64,000 nucleotides of DNA from the NCBI RefSeq assembly GCF_035594125.1, contig NC_087173.1, positions 15,314,255 to 15,378,254 on the forward strand, given 5' to 3'. Position numbers and translations under genes: made by a program. Positions 48,856-64,000 of this stretch are shown one piece after another. The notes below the pieces were generated by a model. The model worked only from the letters and a program-made list of their open reading frames with translations. It ran no database searches and was not told the origin of the DNA. The first letter of the stretch is position 1. Each line of letters begins with the position of its first letter. Source of the DNA: Scylla paramamosain (Eukaryota > Arthropoda > Malacostraca > Decapoda > Portunidae).

Positions 48856-51800
48856 ACAAAAATAAACTTTTTTGGTAATGTTGTTGTTTCTTGATACAAA
48901 ATGCTAATCATGCGTTTTAGCATTTAAGAAGTTTAAATTCTCCCTTAATAGGCAGTTTACGTAATGTTTTTTTCGTTTCCCCATATAGAGTAGTTTGTAT
49001 GCATTTTTCCATTTTCTACTTAACAAGCTCAAAAACTCTCAAAATCCACGTTTCTGATAAGAAGACACTTTTTTTTTGTATGGTCGTTTTGTATTCGAAT
49101 ATAGGTTGATTTATATGCTTTTTAGCGTTTTGTTGCCTAACATGCACAAAAACTCAAAATAAACTTTTCTTGGAATATCGTTTTGTTTCTTATATAAGAG
49201 TCTTTCTATGCATTTTGCTGTTTTGGCACCTAACAATGTGAAAAACATATAAATTACACGTTTTTAGTAATGTTGTTGTTTCTCCATATAACGAGGTATT
49301 AACGCGTTTAAACTTTTTGGTACCGAAAAAGCTCAAAAACATATAATACACGTTTCTTGTAATGCATTTTCATTTCCCGATATATTTTGTAGTTTTTCTA
49401 CGTAAGAATGTCAAAAACACTCAAAATACTTGTTTTTGGTCTTGTTATTTTTCTTCTCCAGAAAGTGTGTTTTACATGTGTTTTAGCGTTTTGGTACGTA
49501 ATAAGTTCAAAATCACTCAAAAGATACGTTTTTCGTACTGTTGTTTTGTACTCTCATATAGGATGAGTTCCATGCTTTTCAACGTTTTGTTGCTTAAGAC
49601 GCTCAAATAAAAACTCAAAATACTCGTTTCTTATAATGTCTTTTGGTTTCACCATTTGTTTCATTCATTTTTTGCGATTTTGGTACCTAACAATATGAAA
49701 AACACTCAATATACACTTGTTTTTGTTTTGTTTGTTTTGTTTATCCATATAAAGTGCTATTCATGTGTTTAAGCGTTTTAGTACATAAGAAGCGTTTGTA
49801 GTAATGTTCGTTTGTTTCCCCCCTATAGGGTACTTTCCATGCATTTTGGCGCTTTTCTACGTAACAGCCTCAAAAACAATCAAAATAATAGTTTTTGGTA
49901 ATGTTATTCTTTTTCTCCATAAATGGTGTTTTACATGTGTTTTCGGTACGGAAGTAGCCAAAAACCACTGAAAAGGTAATGTTAATTTGTTTTCCTAAAT
50001 GTTTCTTATAATGTCGCTTCCTTTCCCTATACTATGGGTTTTAGATGGATTTTGGGGTTTGGTTCCATAAAAAGGTGTTCTGTCTGCGTTTTAGCGTTTT
50101 GGTACGTAGGTAGCTGAAAAAAAAACATTAAAAAGACACATTTTAAGTAAAGTTGCTTTCTCTCCCCCTAAGGGTTTCTTTCCATGCTTTTTAGCGTTTT
50201 GGTGCCTAACTAGTTCATAAACACTCAAAAGATACGTTTCTGAAAGTGCCGTTTCTTTTCCCCTTATAGGGTGCTTTGTATTCATTTTGGCGTTTTGGTA
50301 CCTAAGAATGTGAAATATACTAAAAATAAACGTTTTTGGTAATTTAATTCTGTTTCTACATAAAGAGTGTTATTCATTCTTTTTAGCGTTTTGGTACATA
50401 AGAACCTGGAAAAAAATTAAGTTTATCGTAATGTTTTGGTGCCTAACACTCATAAAAACACAGAATGTCTGGAAATGTCGTTTTCTTTCCCAATAAACTG
50501 TGCTTTGAATATATTTTGGCGTTATGGCATCTAACACTGAAATACTTTAAAATACTGTTTTTTCGGTTACGTTTTTTCTTTTTCTTTATATAGAGTGCTA
50601 TGCATGCATTTTATCATTTCGATTCATAAGAAGCTCGAAAATACTCATAATACACCTTTCTCGCAATATCTTTTCGTTTCCTTGTACAAAGTACTTTGCA
50701 TGCATTTTGGCGGTTTTGTATGTAACAAACTAAAAACTTTCAAAAACCTTGTTATTGTAGTAATTCTGTTTTCTGTAACGAGTGTTTTGCATGCATTTTA
50801 TCGTTTTTTTCAGGCAAGTTGCTCAGGACTGTGAAAATAGACGTTTCTTTTATAATGTTTTTTTTTCCCATATAGGGTTCCTTTTATGTTTTTTTTTTTT
50901 TTTTCTTTAGCGTTTTGGTGCCTAGCAAGCCCATAGGCACTAAAGAGACATGTTTTCGGAAATGTTGTCTTTTCTCCCCATATAAGATTGTTTCCATGCA
51001 TATTGTCGTTTTGGTACCTAACAATGTGAGATACTGTCAATATACTTGTTTTTGGTAATGTTGATCTGTTTCTCCATATAGAGTTCTATTCTCCCGTTTT
51101 TGCGTTTAGTTACCTAAAAAGCTTGAAAATGTTCATTATACAAACTTCTAATAACTTCTAAGTTTCCCAATGCAAGGTGGTTTGCTTGCATTTTGGCATT
51201 TTGGTACCTAATATAAAAAAAAAGACTTAAAACAGAATTTTTGGTGATGTTTTTCTGTTTTTTCCATATAAAATGCTATTCATACGTTTAAGTGTTTCGG
51301 TATCATAGAGACTAAGAAACATTCATAATACACGTTTCTCGTAATATCGTTTCTTTTCCCAAATAGGGTAATTTGCATCCATTTTCGCATTTTTTGAACG
51401 TAAACAGCTCCAAAACATTGATAATACACGTTTTTCGTAATGTTATTCTATTTCTCAATCTAGAGTGTTTATGATACGTTTTAGCGTTTTAGTACGTAAG
51501 AAGCACAAAAATAATGAAGATATGTTTTTGGTAATGTTTTTGTTTTCAAAATAGAATGATTTTCATGCATTTTAAGATTTTGGAAGCAAAAACAATAAAA
51601 AAAAAAAACATTGAAAAGACACGTTTCTGTTAATGTCGTTTCGTTTCTCCATGTAGAGAGCTTTTCATGCATTTTGGAGTAGTTGTAGCTAATAATGTAA
51701 ACAAAAAACTCAAACTACAAGTTTATGGTAATGTTATTCTGTTTTTCCATATTGAGTACATTTCATGTGTTTTTGCTTTTTGATAATTAAGAAGCTTAAG

Positions 51801-52458
51801 AAGAAAAAGCACATTATACACGTTTCTCATGAGGCGTTTTCTTTTCCCCATATAGGATGTCTTACATGCATTTTGGCATTTTAGTACCTAACGAGCCCAA
51901 ACACACTTTTAATACACGCTTTTCCTTACGTTCTTTTATTTCTTTAAATCATCTGCTTTTCATGCATTATGTCGTTTTTAGTACCAAACAAAACACTTAA
52001 AACACACGTTTTTTTGCTAATGTTCTGTTTCTCTAGAGTGCTTTTCAGGTGTTTTAGTGTTTTGAAACCTAAAAGGCTCAAAAACAAAATATTAATTTCT
52101 TTTTTATCACTGTTTGTTTCGCTTATAGGGTATTTTGCTTGTATTTTGGCGTTTTTGTGCGTAACAACCTGAAAAACACGAAAAAAATATACGTTTTCGG
52201 TAATGTAATTCTGTTTTTTCCATAGAGTATGTTTTGCATAAGTTTTAGCGTTTTGGTACATAGGGAGCTCAAAACACTCAAAAGACACGTCTTTGGTACT
52301 TTTTTTTTTTTTTATTCCAGTATAGGCTGCTTTTCATGTATTTTAGCGCTTTAGTGACTAACACACTGAGATCAATGAAAACGTACGTTTCTGGTAATGT
52401 CGTTTCATTTCCCCATATAGAGTGCGTTGCATGAATTTTCGCGTATAGCTATATAACA
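48856..52458 (+). repeat. Pentamer-type satellite, plus orientation
   Basis: Forward monomers with the pentamer-type variants, interrupted by deletions (for example about 49980 and 50430). It ends in a type-4 monomer at TATAACAAT, where the next (TA)n array begins. Confidence 0.8.
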
Positions 52459-56630
<4,172 letters not shown>

Positions 56631-56671
56631 TTTGAGTGTTTTCAGCTTCATATGTACCAAAACGTTAATGC
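56631..56671 (-). repeat. Short satellite remnant, minus orientation
   Basis: TTTTGAGTGTTTTCAGCTTC followed by a GTACCAAAACG landmark, ended by a strand flip at about 56671. Confidence 0.7.
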
Positions 56672-58221
56672 ACGTTTCGTTTCCTTTCCACATATAGTAT
56701 GGTTTGGATGCACTGAAAAAACATGTTTTTGAAAATGATGTTCGGTTTTTCCACATAGCAGGTATTCACACGTTTTAGCGTTTTGGTACCAAAGAAACTC
56801 AAAACATACATAATATACGTTTCTCATAAATTCCTTTCTTTTCTCGATATGGGGTGATTTTCAAGCATTTTAGCGTTTTGGTACATAATGTGAAAAAAAA
56901 CACTCAAAAAGCACATTTTTCGTCATTTTATAATCTTTCATCCTTTTTAGCGTTTTGGTATCTAAAAAGCTCTAAAACTCTCATAATACATGGTTCTTGT
57001 TATGTTTTTTTTTTTTTTCGTTTCCTAGTAGTGCTTTCCATGCATTTGAATTTTTTCTACGTAACAGGCTCAAAAACATTCAAAATACAATTTTTTTTCT
57101 GTTTCTCTGTCAAGCGTGTTTTGCATGTGTTTTAGGGTCTTAGTAGGTAAGTAGCTCAAAAACACTCAAAAGTTACATGGTTTCATTTCCTATATAGTGA
57201 GCTTTCGATGCTTTTTCGCGTTTTCGTGCCATGGCTATAAACATTCAAAAGACATATTACTGGAAATGTCGTTTCGTTGCCCAGTACATGGTGCTTCACA
57301 TACATTTTAGCGTTTTAGTACATAACATTGTGAAAAAAAACTCAAAATACACTTTTTTGGTAATTTTGATCTTTTTATTCATATAGAGTGCTATTCGTAT
57401 TTAGGTACCTAAGAAGCTCTAAAACACTCAAATTACTCTTTTCTCGTAATATCTTTTCGGTTCATTATATAGGATACTTTCCATCCATTTTGACGTTTTT
57501 CTATGTAACAAGCTCAAAAACTCTAAACACACGTTTTTTGATAAAGTTGTTCTGTTCCCCATAAAGGGTATTTTACATGTGTTTTAGCGTTTTGGTACAT
57601 AACTAGCTCAAAAACACTCAAAATACACGTTTTTGGTTAAGTCGTTTTGTTTTTCCATATTTGGTGCTTTGCATTCTTTTAGTCTTTTGGTGCTCAACAC
57701 GTTCATAAACACTGAAAAGATACGTTCCTTTAACAATGTTAAAAACGCTTAAAAACATGTTTTTGATAATATTGTTCTGTTTCTCCATGAAGAGTGCTAT
57801 TCACAAGCATTAGCGTTTTGGTACCTAAGAAACTAAAAAAACAAAAAAAAACAAAAAACTGCACATTTCTCAAAATATACTTTCTTTTTTTCCATATATG
57901 GTGCTTTGCAATCATTTTGGCGTTTTTTTTTTAAATAACAAGCTAAAAAGACTCAAAATTCACGTTATTGTGTTTCTCCACAAATTTTGTATGCGTTTTA
58001 ACGTTTTGGTACGTAAGAAGCTCAAAAACACTCAAAAGACACTTTCTTGGTGATGTTTTTATTCCCATATAGGGTTATTCCCCTGATATCTGGCGGTTTG
58101 GTGCCTACCACTCTCAAAAACATTCAAAACACATCTTTTCTCGTAATGTCCTTTCGTTTCCGCACATAGGAGCCTTTGGTCCTATAATAATACACGTGTC
58201 TCGTAATGTCTTTTGTTTCTC
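56672..58221 (+). repeat. Pentamer-type satellite, plus orientation
   Basis: About 16 forward monomers with pentamer landmarks (CTCATAATACA, CTACGTAACAGGCTC, TACATAACTAGCTC) between two minus-oriented octamer-type stretches. The flip back occurs at about 58221 in CCACATATTTTTGAGTTTG. Confidence 0.75.
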
Positions 58222-58874
58222 CACATATTTTTGAGTTTGTAAGGTACCAAAACGGTAAAGTTCATGCAAAGCACCCTATATGAAGATATAAAACAACATT
58301 ACCAAAAATGTGTATTAACAATAATTTTGAGCTCGTTAGGTATCAAAATGCTAAAGTGCATGCAGAGCATCCTGTATGGGAAAAGCAAACATTACAAAAA
58401 ATTTGTGTTTTGAGTATCTCTCAGCTTCTTACTTACCAAAACACTGAAATGCATACAAAACACTCTTCATGGAGAAACAGAAAAACATTAGCAAAAAAGT
58501 GTACTTTGAGATTTTTTAGAGCATGTTAGGTAACAAAACACCAAAATGCATGAAAATCACCGGACATTGGGAAACAAAACGATATTAACAGAAACTTCTA
58601 TTATGAGTGTTTTTCAGCTTTTTATGTACCAACACGCTTAAACACGTGAATAGCACTCTATATAGAGAAATAGAACATTACCAAAACTTTTATTATGAGT
58701 GTTTTTCCTCATATTAGGTACCAAAATGCAAAAATGCATACAAAGCACCCTATATGAAGAAACAAAGCTACATTACCAAAAATGTGTATTGAGTATTTTT
58801 GAGGTTGTTAGGTACCAAAACGCTAAAGGGTATTATTATAAAAGTGTCTTTTAAGTGTGTTTTGAGCTATTTTG

Positions 58875-58945
58875 CACGCGTTTTAACTTTTTGGTACGTA
58901 AGAGGCTTTTTGAGCCTCTTACGTACCAAAGAGTTAAAACGCGTG
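58875..58945. repeat. Fold-back hairpin 1 (33-bp arms, 5-nt loop)
   Basis: Arms 58875-58907 and 58913-58945 are complementary at 32 of 33 positions (core TTGGTACGTAAGAGGCT / AGCCTCTTACGTACCAA). Both arms are satellite sequence from the monomer with CTTACGTACCAAA and AAAACGCGTG, read first backward and then forward. Confidence 0.95.
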
Positions 58946-60092
58946 GAAAATACCCTGTATGAAGAAAAAGAATTACATTACTAAAAACGGAAGTTTTGAA
59001 AGAAACTTTTGAGCTTGTTAGGTAACACAACGCCAAAATGCATGTAAATTAACTGATATTGTGAAGCGAAACGATATTAACAGAAAAGTGTTTTATGATT
59101 GTTTTACAGCTTATGTAGCAAAACGCTAGAACGCTAGAAGCTTTATTCAGCTTCTTATGTGCCAAAAGGAAACCGAATAACAATACCGAATAACAATACC
59201 AAAAACGTTTATTATGAGTTTCCCCCATATTGCGTACCAAAACGACGAAATACATGCAAAGAACTCTATGAAAAAAAAAAAAGATTACCAAATACGTGTA
59301 TCATGAATGTTTTTGATCTTGTTAGGTACCACAAATTCCAAAGTGCATGCAGAGCCCCCGATATGGGAAAAGAAGAGAACATTGCCAAAAACGTGTCTTA
59401 TTAGTGTTTTTTTTTTTTTTCCTTTTTAGCTTCTTACGTACCAAAACGCTAAAACGCATGGAAAACACCGTTTATGGAGAATCAGAACAACATGACCAAA
59501 AACATGTGTTTCGAGTTTTTTCTTGCTTGGTATTTACCAAAACTCCAAAATGCTTGCAAAACACCCTATTTGGGGTAACGAAAAGACTTTACCAGAAACG
59601 TGTCATTTGGGTTTTTTTGAGCGTATTAGGCAACAAAACGCAGAATAGTATATAAAACACTATTTGGGAAAAAGAAAACATTAAAATAAACGTGACTTTT
59701 GAGTATTTTTCAGCTTCTTACGAGTACGTACCAAAACAATAAAACGCGGGCAAAATATCCTTTATTGGGAAACTTTACCCATAACATAAGTGTTTTCCAG
59801 CTTAATAGGTACCAAAACGCAAAAATGCATGCAAATGTCCAGATATGGTGAAACGAAACGATATTAACAGAATTTTGTTTATGAGTATTTTCCACCTTCT
59901 TAGGTAACAAACCGATAAAACATATGAATAGTAATCTATAGGGAGAAACAGAAAAACACTACGAAAAACGTGTTATTTTCTTAGGTATGAAAACGCAACT
60001 GTTCATGCAAGGCATTTTATATGGGAAAAGAGAACAGCATTACTAAAAAAAGGTGTCTTTTCAGTGTTTTTATATGCAAAGCACCTTATATG

Positions 60093-60130
60093 TAAAAAAA
60101 ATAAATAAATAATAAATAAATAAATAAAAA
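60093..60130. repeat. A-rich (AAAT)n-type simple repeat
   Basis: AAATA-type tract between CCTTATATGT and CATGTTTTTGAGTG, again in place of the monomer-junction tract. Confidence 0.85.
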
Positions 60131-62445
60131 CATGTTTTTGAGTGTTTTTTGTTTTGTTTTTATCTTACGTACTAAAGCGCTAAAACGCATTCAAAACATC
60201 ATTTATGAGGAATATTTTTTTTTTACAAAAGCGTGTACTTTAAGATTTTTCAGCCTATTAAATAACAAAACGTTAATATGCATGCAAACCACTCTATTTG
60301 GGGTAACAACGTGTAATTGAGGTTTTTTTGAGCGTATTAACCATCAAACGCTAAAATGCATTAATGCAACATTAGCAAAAAAAGTCTGTTTTGTTTTGAG
60401 GTTCTTAGATAACAAAACGCCAAAATCCATGCAAAGGGCCCGATATGGGGAAACGAAACGATTCTAACAGAAATGTGTATTATGATACCAAAACCCCAAA
60501 ACACTCTATATGGAGAAGCAGCATTACATAAAACGTGTATTATGAGAGTTTTTCCAGTTATTCCAAAACGCCAAAATGCAAACAATGCACCCTATAAAAA
60601 GAATTACAACAACCTTACCAAAAACTTATATTATAAGTGTTTTCGAATTTCTTAGGTACCAAAACGTCAAAGTGCATGCAAAGCATCCTATATGAGAAAA
60701 GAAATAAAACATTACCTAAAACGTGTGTTTTTAATGCTTTCAGCTTCTTAGGCACAAAAAACGTATGTAAAACATCCATCATGGAGAAACAGAACAGCCT
60801 TACCAAAAACGTATGTTTCGAGTGTTTTCCAGCTTGTTAAGATCAAAACGCTAAAATGCTTGCAAAGCACGCTAATTTGGACAACGAGACGATATTACCA
60901 AAAACGTTAACCATATTAGGCACAAAAACGCTAAAAAAAAAAGCATAGAAAACACTATACATGGGAAAACAAAACATTATCAAAATGTGTCTTGATTTTT
61001 TTTTTTTTTTTTGAGCTTCTAATGCACCAAAACCCCAAAACGTTTGCAAAATACCCTTTATGGAGAAACAGAATAGCATAACCAATAACGGGTGTTTTGA
61101 GTATGCATGCAAAAATGCATGCAAATCACATGATATTTAGAAATTAAACGATATTAACGAAAACAAGTATTATGAGATTTTTTCAGCTACTTATGTGCCA
61201 AAAGGCTAAAACTTGTGAATACCAGTTTGCATTGAGAAACAGAACAACATTGCCAAAAATGTGTATTATGATACATACCAAATGTACATACTATGTTACA
61301 TACCAAATCGGCAAAACGCATATAAAGCATATATGAAGAAACAAAACTACATTATTAAAAACGTGTTTTAAGTGTTTTTCATCTTGTTATATAACAAAAC
61401 CAAAAAATGCATGCAAACCACCCTGTTTGGGATAACGGAACATCACCACAAACGTGTCATTTGGGTGTTTTTCAGTATATTTTTAATCTAAGCGCTAGAA
61501 AGTATGGAAAACACTCTATATGGAAAAAGAAAACACTACCCAACTTCGGGAAACGAAATAATATTAACAGAAAAGTGTATTATTATTGTTTGTTTTTTTT
61601 AGCTTCTTTTTTACCAAAATCCTAAAATACATGAACAGCAGTCAATATAGAGAAACACAACATTACCAAAAACGTTTATTATGAGATTTTTTTTTCCCGA
61701 TGTTAAATATTAAAACTCCAAAATACTTACAAAGTTTACCTTATATGAAGAAACAGAATATTACCCAAAAAAAAAAAAAAAAAAAATATTACCAAAAAAC
61801 ATGTATTCTTTTGAAGGTTGTCAGGTACCAAAACGCCAAACTGCATGCAAAAGAATCTGTATTGAAAATGAAAAGATCTTTACCGAAAACTCTTATGAAT
61901 GTTTTTTTTTACTCATTTTCTTACGTACGAAAACTCTAAAACGAATGCTAAACGTCTTTATTGACAAATAACGTGTGTTTTGAGTGTTTTTCAGCTTATT
62001 AGGTACCAAAACGACAAAATACATGCAAAACACCCTACTTTGTGTAATGAAACGACATTACCTGAAACGCCCCATTTGAGGTTTTCTTTTTTTTTTTTTT
62101 TGCATATTAGACACCAAAAGGGTAAAAAGAATATAAAACTTATATTACCGGAAAAGAAAAGAAACCAACATTATCAAAAACGTGTCTTTTGAGTGTTTTG
62201 AGCTTATTACGTACCAAATCGCTAAAACTCAAAAACTCGATGGGAAAACAGAACATCATTACCAAAAACTGGTATTTTGAGTGTTTTTGAACTTGTTAGG
62301 TACTAAAACGCCAAAATGCATGCAAATTAAATGATATTGGGAAATGAAAAGATGTTATTATTGTTGTGCTTGTTACTTAACAAAACACTAAAGTGCATGC
62401 AAAGAACCGTATTTGGGACAATCAAACAACATTATAAAAAACTTC

Positions 62446-62528
62446 TTTTGTGTGTTTTCTGCTTCTTATATACCAAAACGTTACGCGTTGTAACGTTTTG
62501 GTATATAAGAAGCAGAAAACACACAAAA
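62446..62528. repeat. Fold-back hairpin 2 (perfect 38-bp arms, 7-nt loop)
   Basis: Arms 62446-62483 and 62491-62528 are exact reverse complements around the loop CGCGTTG. The core is TTCTTATATACCAAAACG against CGTTTTGGTATATAAGAA. The arms come from the same type of satellite monomer as hairpin 1. After the second arm the monomer continues normally into ACACCACTTATGG. Confidence 0.97.
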
Positions 62529-63340
62529 CACCACTTATGGAAAAACAGAACAACATTAACAAAATCATGAGTTTTTTTTTATTTTTTCCACAAAGTTAAG
62601 AAGCAAAACCCGAAAATGCATGCAAATCACCTTATTTGGGGTAAGGAAATAACATTACCAGAAACGTGCTTTTTATTATTATTATATAAGGCATCAAATG
62701 CTAAAAAAAAAAAAAAAAAATCGTGGAAAACACTCTATATGGAAAAATAAAAATGCTTGATTAAAAACGTGTCATTTGAGTGCTTCTTACGCACCAAACT
62801 GCTAAAACGCATCCAAAACACCGTTTATGGAGAAACAAAAACATCAGCAAAAAATATTTCTTTTGAGTGTTTTTCAGCTTGTTAGGTACCAAAACACCAA
62901 AATGCATGCAAATTACCAGATATTGGGAAAAGAAACGATTTTAACAGAAATGTTATGTCTTTTCAACTTCTTATGCAATAAAATGCTAAAATACATGAAT
63001 AACACTCTATATGGAGAAATGGAGTAACATTATGAAAAACTTGTATTATGAGGGTTTTTCCACATATTAGATACTAAAACTCGAAAATGCATTCAAAGAA
63101 TCATATATAAAGAAGCAGAACAACATTTCCTATGTTGTAATGTACTATGTAATGTACGTGTACTATGAGTGTTTTTCCTCATGTTAGATACGAAAACGCC
63201 AAAATACATACATGAAGAAAAAAATGAACAACATTAACCAAAAACGTGTATTAAAATTTTTTTGAGCTTGTTAAGTACAAGAGCGCCAAAGTGCATGCAA
63301 AACATCCTTTATGGGAAAAGAAAAGAACATTACTAAAACT

Positions 63341-64000
63341 TGTCTATTGAGTGTTTTACGACTTCTTGCGTACCAAATCGCTATAACGCATGCAAAGCGC
63401 TTTTTTTTTTTTTATGGAGAAATAGAACATTACCAAAAATGTGCATTTTGAGTGTTATTCAGCTTTTTAGGTACTAAAACGCCAAAATGCACGTAAAGCA
63501 CTCTGTTTGGGATAACGAAATGACATTACAGGAAACCTGAGTATTTTCTAGCTTATTTTTACCAAAACGCTAAAGTGGATGCAAATCACCCTATTTGGGG
63601 AAAACAAACAACATTGTAAAAAACGTGTCGTTTGAGTGTTTTCTTCTTACGTATCAAAACGCTAAAATGCATGCAAAAAATCCTTTATGGAGAAATAGAA
63701 CAAGATTACCAAACCTGTGTTATAAGTGTTTTACAGCTAGTTAACAAAACTCCAAAATGCATGCAAAGCAACTTATTTGGGTTAAGGAAACGACACCACC
63801 AGAAACATGTTACATGCGTGTTTTTGAGCATATTAGGCAACAAACGATAAAGAGCATGGAAAACAATCTATATTTGAAAACAAAACATTATGAAAAACGT
63901 GTCTTTTGAGTGTTTTTTTTTTTTTTTAGTTTCTTAAGTACCAAAACGCTAAATCGCGACCAAAACACCTTTTATTGGGAAAAAAAAATTAGCAAAAATG
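63341..64000 (-). repeat. Segmental duplicate C, copy 2 (at least 660 bp, cut by the window end)
   Basis: Near-identical to 55050-55711, 8.29 kb upstream and in the same orientation. Here the left flank is an ordinary octamer-cycle monomer (TTTATGGGAAAAGAAAAGAA) instead of a retrotransposon, so this copy keeps the native left context. The true right end lies beyond the window. Confidence 0.9.

Larger units (their letters stand above)
58222..64000 (-). repeat. Octamer-type satellite array, minus orientation
   Basis: About 60 minus-strand monomers. On the plus strand, eight variants recur in order: (1) CATATTAGG with GAAGAAACAAAACTAC; (2) AAAGTGCATGCA with ATGGGAAAAG; (3) CTTCTTACGTACC with TTTATGGAGAAACAG; (4) CTATTTGGGGTAACGAAACG; (5) GCATATTAGGC with GTATGGAAAACACTC; (6) a second CTTCTTACGTACC monomer; (7) CAGATATTGGGAAACG with ATATTAACAG; (8) CATGAATAGCACTCTATATG. 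Complete cycles are about 780 bp: variant 7 recurs at about 59073 and 59860. Shorter spacings (about 600, 690, 410 and 593 bp) reflect missing monomers. The array runs off the right edge. No gene was recognised. Confidence 0.75.

Noticed and set aside
58875..62528. MITE or DNA-transposon terminal inverted repeats at the two hairpins
   Set aside because: The arms are ordinary satellite with loops of 5 and 7 nt. There is no internal element and no target-site duplication.
62446..62528. MicroRNA precursor
   Set aside because: The perfect 38-bp stem is entirely satellite sequence and nothing supports expression. A fold-back duplication explains it more simply.

Overview
This window is satellite DNA from an AT-rich animal genome. 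I found no host protein-coding gene, tRNA, rRNA or CRISPR array. Almost every base belongs to one diverged tandem repeat with a monomer of about 96 bp. The only coding remnants are two dead non-LTR retrotransposon pieces. The larger resembles the Jockey-like elements that are very abundant in decapod crustaceans, crabs in particular. Long pure (TA)n runs also fit crabs, where natural poly(dA-dT) satellite is classic knowledge. A brachyuran crab is my best guess, but it is an inference.

Monomer convention used here: forward starts at ACGTTTTTGG (offset 1). It carries GGTAATGT (9-16), CCATATAGGGTG (29-40), TGCATGCA (44-51), TTTTAGCGTTTTGGTACC (52-69) and ends CTCAAAAACACTCAAAATAC (77-96). Strand calls refer to this direction.

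Layout. (1) 1-20575: a higher-order repeat (HOR) of about 1.1 kb, made of about 11 monomers, with 18-19 recognisable copies. It is inverted head to head at about 5.80 kb and carries a small inverted block at 14.17-14.63 kb. It contains no transposons and no long microsatellites. (2) 20.6-55 kb: a more diverged array whose monomers follow a five-monomer cycle of about 450-490 bp. It flips strand several times and contains (ATT)n, four (TA)n arrays, a 245-bp RTE-like fragment with a clear target-site duplication, and a 5'-truncated Jockey-like element at 52.6-55.05 kb. (3) 55.05-56.67 and 58.22-64.0 kb: minus-strand monomers that follow a third, eight-monomer cycle of about 780 bp, separated by a plus-strand stretch. 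This part holds a compound (TA)n(GT)n and two fold-back hairpins.

How the parts relate: the 11-mer reads as two pentamers plus one extra monomer, so there appear to be nested levels (about 96 bp, about 480 bp, about 1.1 kb). The homogenised HOR is clean, while the older-looking flank has gathered insertions, inversions, segmental copies and microsatellites. This resembles the core/flank layout of centromeric satellites elsewhere, but nothing in the sequence proves centromere function.
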